64,000 bases of DNA from Mycolicibacterium psychrotolerans (GTDB taxonomy: Bacteria; Actinomycetota; Actinomycetes; Mycobacteriales; Mycobacteriaceae). A program made the position numbers and the translations under genes. The DNA lies in NCBI RefSeq assembly GCF_010729305.1, contig NZ_AP022574.1:1674001-1738000 (forward strand), read 5' to 3'. Position 1 is the first letter of the stretch. Every line of letters begins with the position of its first letter. Shown here one piece after another: positions 1-9,434 of this stretch. Below the pieces are notes generated by a model. That model was not told where the DNA came from, did no database searches, and saw only the letters and a list, made by a program, of their open reading frames with translations.

Positions 1-187
1 CGATGTGAAACGGCGTACCCCGGGCGTTTTCGCGGTGCAGTGCGGTCGCCAGTCTCGCGCGCGCGGCCGACTCGGCCACCACCTCGTCCCACGACCACTG
101 CTGCTCCCGCGTGCGCAGGCCGGCGTGCCGGTCGCCGCGACGGTCGAGCAGCATCGTGGCGACGTCGGTGCGCCGGGATCCGCTCAC
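1..187 (-). CDS. Acyl-CoA synthetase, N-terminal part only (cut by window edge)
   Basis: Only the first ~62 codons are visible; the gene runs off the left end. It starts at a GTG (187-185) that overlaps the TGA of fadD17 in a GTGA junction, so the two are translationally coupled. The visible protein has the N-terminal look of ANL-superfamily fatty-acyl-CoA synthetases: a short helix region followed by W-S-W-D-E and an Ala/Arg-rich helix, as in the FadD1/FadD17 branch. The AMP-binding loop lies outside the window, so family assignment rests on this fragment and on context. As the fourth gene of the fadE26-fadE27-fadD17 operon it probably activates a sterol-derived or other branched acid, but that is inference. 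Confidence 0.6.
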   Translation of the reverse strand, partial: MSGSRRTDVATMLLDRRGDRHAGLRTREQQWSWDEVVAESAARARLATALHRENARGTPFHI

Positions 188-1707
188 GGCCGGACGATCT
201 CGTGCACGGGATCATCACAGTCGGCGCCCTCGGCCGACAGCCTGCGCTTGACCACCTTGAAGGTCTCGGTGCGTGGCAGCGCCGTCGCCACCCGCACGCA
301 CACCGGCCACTGCTTGGGTCCGAGATCGGTCTGGCGCGACAGGAATTCGGCGAACGCCGACGGGTCGAAGCCCGTCGGGTCGGGCACCACCAGCGCAGCC
401 ATCACCCGGTCGCCGACCGCCTCGTCGGGAATCGGGTAGACGACCGCCTCGGTGACGTCGGGGTAGCGCATGAGGATGCGCTCGATGGGTGCGGTGCCGA
501 GGTTCTCGCCGTCGACCCGCATCCAGTCGCCCAGGCGGCCGGCGAAGTACGCGAAGCCGTTCTCGTCCCGGTAAGCCAGGTCGCCGCTGTGGTAAACCCC
601 GCCGCGCATGCGGTCGGCCTCGGCCTCGGGATCCCGGTAGTAGCCGCGGAACTGGCCGGGCCCCTCGGTGTTGACCAGTTCGCCGATCACGCCGGGCGGG
701 CATTCCTCGCCGGTGTCGACGTCCAGGATCGTCACACCGGCGACCAGTGGTCCGAGCGCACCCTCCGGAGTGTCGGGCGTGCGGGCGATCGACACCCCGC
801 CCTCGCTCGACCCGAACCCGTCGACCACCTCGACGGCGAACCGTCGCGCGAAGCGCGTCAGATCACGCGGTGCGCCCTCGTTGCCGTAGGCGACGCGCAG
901 CGGGTTGTCCGCGTCGTCGGGCCGCTCGGGAGTGGCCAGGATGTAGGACAGTGGCTTGCCGACGTAGTTGGCGTAGGTGGCCCCGACGCGGCGGATGTCG
1001 GGGAAGAACTGCGACGCCGAGAACTTGCGCCGCAACGCGATCGACGCGCCTGCGGCCACCGCGGGCGCCCACCCGGCCATGATCGCGTTGGAGTGGAACA
1101 GCGGCATGGACAGGTAGCAGGTGTCCGTGGCGCCGAGGCCGAACCGCTGGGACAGCATCTGGCCGGGGACGGCCACCTTCTCGTGCGTGCAGCGCACCGC
1201 CTTGGGATCGCCGCTGGTGCCCGAGGTGAAGATCAACATGAACAGGTCGTCGGGGCCGGCGGGCCGGAACTCGACGTCGGCGTCGGCGTACGCGGCCACT
1301 TCGGCGGCGAACGCACAGGATTCGACGTCGACCGCCGCGATGCCATCCACCGCACTACCGCGGTCGGCCAGCACCAGCTGACAGTCCGCGTGGTCGATGT
1401 CGCGCTGCAGCGCGGCCCCTCGCCGAGTGGGGTTCAGCCCGACCGGCACGATGCCCGAGAGCGCGGCGGCCACCAGCACCGTGGAGAAGAACCTCGTGTT
1501 GCCCGCCAACACCCCGACATGGGGCGGCCGCGTCGGATCCAGGCGCGCCCGCAGTGCCGCCGCCAGTGCGGCGCCCTGCCGAATGTGGCTGCGCCAGTTG
1601 ATGTACGACGGCTCCCCGGCGCCGTCGATGCCGTACACGCCCCGGTCCTCGACATCGGCCAGCGACGCCACCAGGGCGGACACGGTCGGTGCGACGGGAG
1701 TGCCCAC
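184..1707 (-). CDS. fadD17: Fatty-acyl-CoA synthetase FadD17
   Basis: About 507 residues, close to the usual ~500 of M. tuberculosis FadD17 (Rv3506). It is an AMP-forming acyl-CoA ligase: the P-loop-like motif IFTSGTSGDPKAVRC sits near residue 165, FGSSEGGV near 300, and the YHSGDLAYRDENG and RLGDWMRVDGEN motifs mark the adenylate site and hinge. A GTG at 1707 is chosen because the longer upstream reading frame only overlaps fadE27 and is not ligase-like; this start lies 10 bp after the fadE27 stop. It is third in an operon behind two acyl-CoA dehydrogenases of cholesterol side-chain oxidation and downstream of a KstR box. The substrate is not visible; a sterol-side-chain or related acid is inferred from context. 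Confidence 0.9.
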   Translation of the reverse strand: MGTPVAPTVSALVASLADVEDRGVYGIDGAGEPSYINWRSHIRQGAALAAALRARLDPTRPPHVGVLAGNTRFFSTVLVAAALSGIVPVGLNPTRRGAALQRDIDHADCQLVLADRGSAVDGIAAVDVESCAFAAEVAAYADADVEFRPAGPDDLFMLIFTSGTSGDPKAVRCTHEKVAVPGQMLSQRFGLGATDTCYLSMPLFHSNAIMAGWAPAVAAGASIALRRKFSASQFFPDIRRVGATYANYVGKPLSYILATPERPDDADNPLRVAYGNEGAPRDLTRFARRFAVEVVDGFGSSEGGVSIARTPDTPEGALGPLVAGVTILDVDTGEECPPGVIGELVNTEGPGQFRGYYRDPEAEADRMRGGVYHSGDLAYRDENGFAYFAGRLGDWMRVDGENLGTAPIERILMRYPDVTEAVVYPIPDEAVGDRVMAALVVPDPTGFDPSAFAEFLSRQTDLGPKQWPVCVRVATALPRTETFKVVKRRLSAEGADCDDPVHEIVRP

Positions 1708-1717
1708 CGAGGCCGGC

Positions 1718-2827
1718 TCAGGCCGGGGTGTCGGCCAGCTCGCGGCCGATGCGGAGCAGTTGCCCCGTCGCCCCGCCGAGCGCGAACTCCGTCTGCTTGG
1801 CGGCCAGGAAGTAGCGGTGCACCGGATGGTCTGTGTCGATCCCGACACCGCCGTGCACGTGCACCGTGGTGTGTGCCACGCGGTGGCCCGCCTCGGCGGC
1901 CCAGAACGCGGCACTGGCGACGTCGACGTCGGCAGGCAGATCTTCGGAGAGCCGCCACGCTGCCTGCGTGAGGGTCAGCCGCAGCCCCTTGATGTCGATG
2001 TAGCCGTCGGCCAGCCGCGAGGACACCGCCTGGAAGCTGCCGATCGGCCGGTCGAACTGCTCGCGCTCGCGCGCATAGGCGGAGGTGAGCTCGAGCGCCC
2101 GTTCGACTACGCCAAGCTGATAGGCGCTGCGGCCCAGCGCGGCGCGGGTGACGAGCCAGTCCAGCACCTCGGGACCTCCGACCCGGCGCTCGGCGGGCAC
2201 CTCGGCACCGTGTAGCTCCAGCGCGCCCATGCTGCCGTGCCCGGTGGTGTCCAGCGCGGTCACCGTGACACCGGGCTCGGCCGCGGACACGACGAAAACG
2301 GCCGCACCCGAGTCTGTTTCGGCCGGCACCAGGAAGGCGTCGGCGTGCGGCCCGTAGGCGACCAGGGTGCGCGTGCCGGTCAGCGTGAAGCCCGAGCCGG
2401 TGGCCTGCGCCCGTACGGGGCCCTCGCCCATCTCGCCGTCGAGCGCGATCGCGAGGATCTTCTCGCCACCGATCGCCGGCGCCGCCCAGTCCTGCTGCAG
2501 CGCCTCGGAGCCGAACGCGGCGAGCGCGCCCGCACCGAGCACCACCGATTCGAGGTAGGGCACCGCGGCCAGCTGACGGCCCAGCGCCACCAGCACCGCG
2601 ACCTCCTCCAGAACCCCGAAACCGCCGCCGCCCAACGACTCCGGCGACGTGGTGGACAGGATGTCCGCGTCGATCAGCTTGCTCCAGAGATCGCGGTCGA
2701 ACCGTCCGCCCGTGTCGGGGCCGAGGCCGTCGAGTGCGCGCTGATGCTCCGGCGTGCAGATCGACTCGGTGATGGTGCGCACCAGGCCGCCGAGATCCTC
2801 GCTGGCCTCTGTGGTCGTGAAGTCCAT
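1718..2827 (-). CDS. fadE27: Acyl-CoA dehydrogenase FadE27 (ChsE5 subunit)
   Basis: A 369-residue acyl-CoA dehydrogenase fold protein matching FadE27 (Rv3505). In M. tuberculosis FadE26 and FadE27 form the ChsE4-ChsE5 heterotetramer that starts beta-oxidation of the cholesterol side chain on the 26-oyl-CoA thioester. The N-terminal helical domain, the central beta domain (around ALDTTGHGSMGALEL) and the C-terminal helical domain ending in VHVHGGVGIDTDHPVHRY are all visible. It sits 13 bp downstream of fadE26 with an AGGAGA ribosome site before its ATG. The paired arrangement supports an alpha2-beta2 partner role in which one subunit supplies most catalytic residues. Confidence 0.92.
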   Translation of the reverse strand: MDFTTTEASEDLGGLVRTITESICTPEHQRALDGLGPDTGGRFDRDLWSKLIDADILSTTSPESLGGGGFGVLEEVAVLVALGRQLAAVPYLESVVLGAGALAAFGSEALQQDWAAPAIGGEKILAIALDGEMGEGPVRAQATGSGFTLTGTRTLVAYGPHADAFLVPAETDSGAAVFVVSAAEPGVTVTALDTTGHGSMGALELHGAEVPAERRVGGPEVLDWLVTRAALGRSAYQLGVVERALELTSAYAREREQFDRPIGSFQAVSSRLADGYIDIKGLRLTLTQAAWRLSEDLPADVDVASAAFWAAEAGHRVAHTTVHVHGGVGIDTDHPVHRYFLAAKQTEFALGGATGQLLRIGRELADTPA

Positions 2828-2840
2828 CGGGGACGTCTCC

Positions 2841-4022
<1,182 letters not shown>

Positions 4023-4102
4023 CGCGCGTCCTCACTAGTCTGCGAGCCTGTATCCCGGTGCCATCCCGGATGCCCATGCGAACACCTCAGGTCTTCCCCG
4101 GT

Positions 4103-4116
4103 TGTAACACGTTCTA
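4103..4116. promoter_or_regulatory. KstR operator between fadE26 and fdxD
   Basis: TGTAACACGTTCTA fits the published KstR consensus TNNAACNNGTTNNA at every fixed base. It lies in the divergent region between fadE26 (ATG at 4022) and fdxD (ATG at 4192), where a sterol-responsive TetR repressor would control both directions. Confidence 0.85.
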
Positions 4117-4191
4117 GTCTTGGGGTCCAGGGTGGTGTCACACTGGGCGCTGCGGATCGGCCCGACAGCGAAGGACCGTCAGGAGGTTGTC

Positions 4192-4383
4192 ATGCGAGTG
4201 GAAGTGGATCGTGACCGTTGTGAAGGCAACGCCGTCTGCGTCGGAATAGCCCCCGACCTGTTCGAGCTCGATGACGAGGACTACGCGGTGGTGAAGGCCG
4301 ACCCCGTACCCGCCGGGGAGGAGGCCGTGGCCGAGCAGGCCGTCGCCGAGTGCCCCCGCGCCGCCCTGATCCGACACGACTAG
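4192..4383 (+). CDS. fdxD: [3Fe-4S] ferredoxin FdxD
   Basis: A 63-residue acidic ferredoxin. The Cys pattern C-x5-C near residues 9-15 followed by a distant C-P (C-terminal CPRAAL) is that of single-cluster [3Fe-4S] actinobacterial ferredoxins that feed P450s. The ATG at 4192 is preferred over upstream starts because AGGAGG lies 5 bp before it and the protein then begins with the family's MRVEVDRDRC. It corresponds to Rv3503c by position. It is first in the plus-strand operon leading to hsd4A and mce4 and likely delivers electrons to a sterol oxygenase encoded elsewhere; that partner is inferred. Confidence 0.9.
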   Translation: MRVEVDRDRCEGNAVCVGIAPDLFELDDEDYAVVKADPVPAGEEAVAEQAVAECPRAALIRHD

Positions 4384-4396
4384 AGGTATTCATAAG

Positions 4397-5305
4397 TTGA
4401 CCGACATCGATCTGTCCGGCCGCGTCGCGGTCGTCACCGGCGCCGCCGCCGGCCTGGGCCGCGCCGAAGCCATCGGACTCGCCCGCGCCGGCGCCATGGT
4501 CGTCGTCAATGACATCGCCCCGGCGCTCGACCGCTCCGACGTCCTCGACGAGATCGCCGGTGCGGGCTCGAAGGGCGTCGCCGTCGCCGGCGACATCAGT
4601 GAGCGCTCCACCGCCGACGAACTGGTCGAGACCGCCGACGGACTCGGCGGCCTTGGCATCGTCGTCAACAACGCCGGTATCACCCGCGACCGCATCCTGT
4701 TCAACATGACCGACGAGGAGTGGGATGCGGTCATCGCCGTGCATCTGCGCGGCCACTTCCTGCTGACCCGCAACGCAGCCACCTACTGGCGGTCGAAGGC
4801 CAAGGCCGGCGACGGGCAGGTGTACGGGCGGATCATCAACACCTCCTCGGAGGCGGGACTGTCCGGCCCGATCGGGCAGCCCAACTACGGTGCCGCCAAG
4901 GCCGGGATCACGGCGCTGACGTTGTCGGCGGCCCGCGCCCTCGGCCGCTTCGGCGTCCGCGCCAACGCGATCGCCCCCCGCGCCCGCACCGCGATGACCG
5001 CGGGCGTGTTCGGCGACGCGCCCGAACTCGGCGACGGCGCAGTGGACCCGCTGTCGCCGGAGCACGTGGTCAACCTGGTCCGATTCCTCGCCTCGCCTGC
5101 GGCCGAAGCCGTCAACGGACAGCTGTTCATCGTCTATGGTCCGACGGTGACGCTTCTCGCGGCGCCGACGGCAGAGAAGCAATTCAGTGCCGACGGCGAC
5201 GAATGGGACGCGTCAGCGCTTTCAGCGACCTTGCAGAATTACTTTGCTGATCGCGATCCAGAGAAGAGTTTCTCTGCGGCGATGGGACTCGGGGATCGAG
5301 ACTGA
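4397..5305 (+). CDS. hsd4A: Short-chain dehydrogenase, Hsd4A-like (sterol side-chain/17-beta-hydroxysteroid type)
   Basis: A 302-residue classical SDR. The NAD-binding motif TGAAAGLG occurs at residues 14-21, NNAG near 91 and the catalytic set S150/S151, Y164, K168 in YGAAKAG. Position and length match Rv3502c, called Hsd4A in steroid-degrading actinobacteria, where it acts on 17-beta-hydroxysteroids and on the 22-hydroxyacyl-CoA intermediate of side-chain oxidation. The start is a TTG with a GAGGT site 9-10 bases upstream. It follows fdxD by 13 bp. The 80-residue C-terminal extension after the usual SDR end is as in this subgroup. Confidence 0.85.
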   Translation: MTDIDLSGRVAVVTGAAAGLGRAEAIGLARAGAMVVVNDIAPALDRSDVLDEIAGAGSKGVAVAGDISERSTADELVETADGLGGLGIVVNNAGITRDRILFNMTDEEWDAVIAVHLRGHFLLTRNAATYWRSKAKAGDGQVYGRIINTSSEAGLSGPIGQPNYGAAKAGITALTLSAARALGRFGVRANAIAPRARTAMTAGVFGDAPELGDGAVDPLSPEHVVNLVRFLASPAAEAVNGQLFIVYGPTVTLLAAPTAEKQFSADGDEWDASALSATLQNYFADRDPEKSFSAAMGLGDRD

Positions 5306-5335
5306 CAGTCTTGGTTGTCAGTGCTTTCGATCGAC

Positions 5336-5349
5336 TAGAACGTGTTCTA
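5336..5349. promoter_or_regulatory. KstR operator upstream of mce4 operon (site 1)
   Basis: TAGAACGTGTTCTA matches TNNAACNNGTTNNA perfectly and extends to the 16-bp palindrome CTAGAACGTGTTCTAG (5335-5350). It lies 30 bp after the hsd4A stop and 216 bp before yrbE4A, so mce4 probably has its own KstR-controlled promoter in addition to read-through. Confidence 0.9.
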
Positions 5350-5423
5350 GAATGACCTGCATCACACCCGCTCTGAGCTGGGTGGATATAAGAGCTTGAG
5401 CAGATTTGCCGGACTTTGACACG

Positions 5424-5437
5424 GCGAACGTGTTCTA
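5424..5437. promoter_or_regulatory. KstR-like operator upstream of mce4 operon (site 2)
   Basis: GCGAACGTGTTCTA has the AACGTGTTCTA core of site 1, but G replaces the first consensus T. It is 88 bp from site 1 and 128 bp from the yrbE4A start. The rest of the 5306-5565 gap holds no ORF that I can support; it appears to be a promoter and leader region. Confidence 0.7.
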
Positions 5438-5565
5438 GTTAGTATGATCCGGCTCACGAAGAGCAGTGCTGAGCACAAGGGTGGGATTCCGTCGCGGACG
5501 GCTTCGTTACATGAGTTCGCCAACGCGCACGTCGTCGGTGCCCTGGACCGAGATCGGAGCAGAGG

Positions 5566-6330
5566 TTGATCGAACAGCTTGCGGCGCCCGCGCGGGCCGT
5601 GGGCGGGTTCGTCGAGATGTCGTTGGACACCTTCGCCAAGACCTTCCGCCGCCCGTTCCAGTTCCGCGAGTTCCTCGATCAGACGTGGATGATCGCCCGG
5701 GTGTCACTGGTGCCCACGCTGCTGGTGGCGATCCCGTTCACCGTGCTGGTGGCGTTCACACTCAACATCCTGCTGCGCGAGATCGGCGCGGCCGACCTGT
5801 CGGGCGCCGGCACCGCGTTCGGCACCATCACCCAGCTGGGCCCGGTGGTGACGGTGCTCGTGGTCGCCGGGGCGGGCGCGACGGCGATCTGTGCCGATCT
5901 TGGCGCGCGCACGATCCGCGAGGAGATCGACGCGATGCGGGTGCTGGGCATCGACCCGATCCAGCGCCTGGTCGTGCCCCGCGTGCTGGCCTCGACGTTC
6001 GTGGCGCTGCTGCTCAACGGTCTGGTGTGCCTGATCGGACTGTCGGGCGGCTACGTGTTCTCGGTGTTCCTGCAGGGAGTCAACCCGGGCGCGTTCATCA
6101 ACGGATTGACCGTGCTGACCGGTCTCGGGGAGTTGGTGCTCGCCGAGATCAAGGCGCTGCTGTTCGGTGTGGTGGCAGGGCTCGTGGGCTGCTACCGCGG
6201 GCTCACGGTCAAGGGCGGCCCCAAGGGCGTCGGCAACGCGGTCAACGAGACCGTGGTCTACGCGTTCATCTGCCTGTTCGTGATCAACGTGATCATGACG
6301 GCGGTCGGGGTCAGGGTGCTGGCGCGGTGA
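5566..6330 (+). CDS. yrbE4A: Mce4 transporter permease YrbE4A
   Basis: A 254-residue MlaE/YrbE-family integral membrane protein with about five hydrophobic segments. The cytoplasmic loop LGARTIREEIDAMRVLGIDP followed by LVVPR is the family's EExDAxxxxGxxP motif contacting the ATPase. In mycobacteria YrbE4A and YrbE4B are the permeases of the Mce4 cholesterol importer, energised by MceG encoded elsewhere. The start is TTG at 5566 with GGAGCAGAGG just upstream; the frame to the left has no membrane-protein character. It is first gene of the mce4 block, 7 bp before yrbE4B. Confidence 0.95.
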   Translation: MIEQLAAPARAVGGFVEMSLDTFAKTFRRPFQFREFLDQTWMIARVSLVPTLLVAIPFTVLVAFTLNILLREIGAADLSGAGTAFGTITQLGPVVTVLVVAGAGATAICADLGARTIREEIDAMRVLGIDPIQRLVVPRVLASTFVALLLNGLVCLIGLSGGYVFSVFLQGVNPGAFINGLTVLTGLGELVLAEIKALLFGVVAGLVGCYRGLTVKGGPKGVGNAVNETVVYAFICLFVINVIMTAVGVRVLAR

Positions 6331-6337
6331 TGAGCTC

Positions 6338-7180
6338 GTGAGCTACGACGTCACGCTGCGGCTGCGGCGCGCGTTCCGCGGGGTGCCTCGTCTGGTGGAC
6401 ACCGTGGGCGAGCAGGCGCTGTTCTACGGCGAATCGGTGCGCTACATCCCCAACGCGATCACCCGCTACCGTCGCGAGACGGTGCGGCTGATCGCCGAGA
6501 TGACGATGGGCACCGGCGCGCTGGTGATGATCGGCGGCACGGTCGGGGTGGCGGCGTTCATGACGCTGGCGTCGGGTGGCGTCATCGCCGTGCAGGGCTA
6601 CTCGTCGCTGGGCAACATCGGCATCGAGGCGCTGACCGGCTTCCTCTCGGCGTTCCTGAACGTGCGCATCGTCGCCCCGGTGATCGCCGGGATCGCGCTG
6701 GCGGCCACCATCGGCGCCGGCGCCACCGCCCAACTGGGCGCCATGCGGGTGGCCGAGGAGATCGATGCCGTCGAATCGATGGCCGTGCACTCGGTTTCGT
6801 ACCTGGTTTCGACCCGGCTGATCGCCGGGCTGATCGCGATCGTCCCGCTCTACGCCCTGTCGGTGCTCGCCGCGTTCTTCGCCGCGCGGTTCACCACCGT
6901 CTACATCAACGGCCAGTCGGCCGGGCTGTACGACCACTACTTCAACACCTTCCTGGTGCCCACCGACCTGCTGTGGTCGTTCCTGCAGGCGATCGTGATG
7001 TCGATCGCGGTCATGCTCGTGCACACCTACTACGGCTACAACGCCTCCGGCGGCCCGGTCGGCGTGGGTATCGCCGTCGGACAGGCCGTGCGCACCTCGC
7101 TCATCGTCGTCGTGACGATCGTGCTGTTCATCTCCCTGGCCGTCTACGGCGCGTCGGGCAACTTCAACCTCTCCGGATAG
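6338..7180 (+). CDS. yrbE4B: Mce4 transporter permease YrbE4B
   Basis: A 280-residue partner of YrbE4A with the same fold. The loop AQLGAMRVAEEIDAVESMAV carries the EExDA motif, but the Gly-x-x-Pro part is altered, as is usual for the B permeases. Five to six transmembrane stretches are visible. The GTG start at 6338 lies 7 bp after the yrbE4A stop. It forms the second permease subunit of the Mce4 sterol importer. Confidence 0.95.
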   Translation: MSYDVTLRLRRAFRGVPRLVDTVGEQALFYGESVRYIPNAITRYRRETVRLIAEMTMGTGALVMIGGTVGVAAFMTLASGGVIAVQGYSSLGNIGIEALTGFLSAFLNVRIVAPVIAGIALAATIGAGATAQLGAMRVAEEIDAVESMAVHSVSYLVSTRLIAGLIAIVPLYALSVLAAFFAARFTTVYINGQSAGLYDHYFNTFLVPTDLLWSFLQAIVMSIAVMLVHTYYGYNASGGPVGVGIAVGQAVRTSLIVVVTIVLFISLAVYGASGNFNLSG

Positions 7181-7191
7181 ACGGGACATCG

Positions 7192-8394
7192 ATGGCCAAC
7201 GGTGACGCCAAGCGCAGCCACGTGAGGATCGCTGCGGCGATCCTCGCCGCGCTGGTGCTCGCCGCCGCCGTGTTCACCTACCTGTCCTACACAGCGGCGT
7301 TCACGCCCACCGACGAGGTGACGATCCTGTCGCCGCGGGCCGGTCTGGTGATGGAGACCAAGGCCAAGGTCAAGTACCGCGGCCTGCAGGTCGGCCAGGT
7401 CGAGTCCATCGAATACGCCGGCGACGACGCCAAACTGACCCTGGCCATCAACAGAGACGATTTGGACTACATCCCGTCCAACGCCACGGTCCGCATCGCC
7501 GGCAACACGATCTTCGGCGCCAAGTCCGTGGAGTTCCTGGCCCCGCAGGACCCCGAGAAGACCTCGCTGCGGCCGGGTACGCAGGTGCGCGCCCAGGACG
7601 TCCAGCTCGAGGTCAACACGCTGTTCCAGACCCTCAGTGACGTGCTGGCCAAGGTCGACCCGGTGAATCTGAACGCGACGCTGTCGGCGCTGGCGGAGGG
7701 GCTGCGCGGCCACGGCGACGACCTGGGCGCCGGCCTGTCCGGGCTCAATTACTATCTGCAGCAACTGAACCCGAAGCTGCCGACCCTGCAGGACGACTTC
7801 CGTAAGGCCGCCATCGTCACGAACATCTATGGTGACGCCGCGCCCGACCTGGTGAAGGTGTTCGACAACGCGCCGGCGATCAGCCGGACCGTGGTCGAGG
7901 AGCAGGACAACCTCAACGCCACGCTGCTGGCCGCCACCGGTCTGGGCAACAACGCGGCGGACACGCTGGAACCCGGTGCCGACGACTTCATAGCCGCGAT
8001 CCAGCGGTTGCGGGCGCCGCTGCGGGTGGCCGGCGAGTACTCACCGGAGATCGGTTGCGTGCTCGAGGGCACCTCCAACGCCATCGACCGGTTCGCGCCG
8101 ATCATCGGCGGCATCCGGCCCGGCCTGTTCGTCTCGTCGAACTTCCTTCCCGGTGCGCCGGCGTACACCTATCCGGAGAGCCTGCCGCTCGTGAACGCCT
8201 CCGGCGGCCCGAATTGCCGCGGCCTGCCCAATGTTCCGAGCAAGCAGTACGGCGGCAGCTGGTATCGCACACCGTTCCTCGTCACCGACAACGCCTACGT
8301 GCCGTTCCAGCCGAACACCGAGCTGCAGTTCGACGCCCCGTCGACCCTGCAGTTCCTGTTCAACGGCGCATACGCCGAAAGGGACGACTACTGA
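7192..8394 (+). CDS. mce4A: Mce4A, substrate-binding/tunnel subunit of sterol importer
   Basis: A 400-residue protein, the same length as M. tuberculosis Mce4A. One N-terminal membrane anchor (residues ~10-32), then the MCE domain around VMETKAKVKYRGLQVGQVES, then the long helical MCE-family C-terminal region. The six Mce4 proteins together form the periplasmic conduit. The ATG at 7192 is used; in-frame codons upstream overlap yrbE4B. The stop overlaps the mce4B start in TGATG. Confidence 0.95.
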   Translation: MANGDAKRSHVRIAAAILAALVLAAAVFTYLSYTAAFTPTDEVTILSPRAGLVMETKAKVKYRGLQVGQVESIEYAGDDAKLTLAINRDDLDYIPSNATVRIAGNTIFGAKSVEFLAPQDPEKTSLRPGTQVRAQDVQLEVNTLFQTLSDVLAKVDPVNLNATLSALAEGLRGHGDDLGAGLSGLNYYLQQLNPKLPTLQDDFRKAAIVTNIYGDAAPDLVKVFDNAPAISRTVVEEQDNLNATLLAATGLGNNAADTLEPGADDFIAAIQRLRAPLRVAGEYSPEIGCVLEGTSNAIDRFAPIIGGIRPGLFVSSNFLPGAPAYTYPESLPLVNASGGPNCRGLPNVPSKQYGGSWYRTPFLVTDNAYVPFQPNTELQFDAPSTLQFLFNGAYAERDDY

Positions 8395-9434
8395 TGAGCC
8401 GACTCAGTAGGGAGAACCGCATCCTGGTCAACGTCGGGGTGTTCACCGTGGTCATGCTGCTGGTGGGCGCGATGCTGGTGGTGGTGTTCGGGGAGTTCCG
8501 CTTCGGATCGGACAAGAACTACCACGCGACGTTCACCGATGCGTCGCGGCTCAAGGCCGGCCAGGACGTCCGTATCTCCGGCGTGCCGGTGGGCAGCGTC
8601 AAGGACGTCACGCTCAACGACGACAACACCGTCGATGTCGCGTTCAATCTCAGCGAGCGCTACCAGCTCTACACGTCGACCCGGGCCGTGGTCCGCTACG
8701 AGAACCTGGTCGGCGATCGCTACCTGGAGATCGTGTCCGGGCCCGGAGACCTGGTGAAGGTGCCACCCGGCGGCACGTTGACCAACACCCAGCCGGCACT
8801 GGATCTCGACGCGCTCCTCGGCGGCCTGCGTCCGGTGTTCAAGGGCCTCGACGGGCAGAAGATCAACGAGGTCAGCAACGCGATCATCGAACTCCTCCAG
8901 GGTCAGGGTGGTGCACTGTCCCAGATGCTCTCCAGCACAGCCGCATTCACGCAGAATCTGGCGGCGCGCGACCAGCTGATCGGCGATGTGATCAACGACC
9001 TCAACACCGTGCTGGGCACCGTCGACGAGAAGGGCGCCCAGTTCGACGCCACCGTCGACCGACTGCAGAAGCTGCTGACCGGTCTGGCCGAGGGGCGTGA
9101 CCCCATCGCCGGGGCCATCGGGCCGCTCGCCACGGCCACCACCGACTTGACCGAGACGCTGCAGAACAGCCGGCGGCCGCTGCAGGGCGTGCTCGAGAAC
9201 GTGCGCCCGCTGGCGCAGCGCCTCGACGAGCGCAAGGGTGACGTCAACAAGGTGATCGAGCCGCTGGCCGAGAACTATCTGCGGCTCAACGCTCTCGGCG
9301 CGTACGGATCGTTCTTCAACATCTACTACTGCTCGATCCGCATGAAGATCAACGGCCCGGCGGGCAGTGACATCCTTATTCCGTTCGGCGGACCGTCGGA
9401 CCCGTCGAAGGGGAGGTGTTCCGACAATGGCTAG
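8394..9434 (+). CDS. mce4B: Mce4B subunit of sterol importer
   Basis: A 346-residue Mce-family protein with an N-terminal transmembrane anchor (residues ~11-32), MCE domain with RLKAGQDVRISGVPVGSVKD, and a long coiled-coil-like helical region rich in Leu and Gln. Two Cys in the C-terminal segment (YYCSIRMK and RCSDNG) could form a disulfide. The ATG at 8394 overlaps the mce4A stop by one base. It ends 8 bp into mce4C. Confidence 0.95.
   Translation: MSRLSRENRILVNVGVFTVVMLLVGAMLVVVFGEFRFGSDKNYHATFTDASRLKAGQDVRISGVPVGSVKDVTLNDDNTVDVAFNLSERYQLYTSTRAVVRYENLVGDRYLEIVSGPGDLVKVPPGGTLTNTQPALDLDALLGGLRPVFKGLDGQKINEVSNAIIELLQGQGGALSQMLSSTAAFTQNLAARDQLIGDVINDLNTVLGTVDEKGAQFDATVDRLQKLLTGLAEGRDPIAGAIGPLATATTDLTETLQNSRRPLQGVLENVRPLAQRLDERKGDVNKVIEPLAENYLRLNALGAYGSFFNIYYCSIRMKINGPAGSDILIPFGGPSDPSKGRCSDNG

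Noticed and set aside
40..1971. Very long open frame on the plus strand opposite fadD17
   Set aside because: High G+C makes the opposite strand open; the product is Arg/His/Gly-rich with no domain, while the minus strand encodes clear ligase and dehydrogenase motifs.
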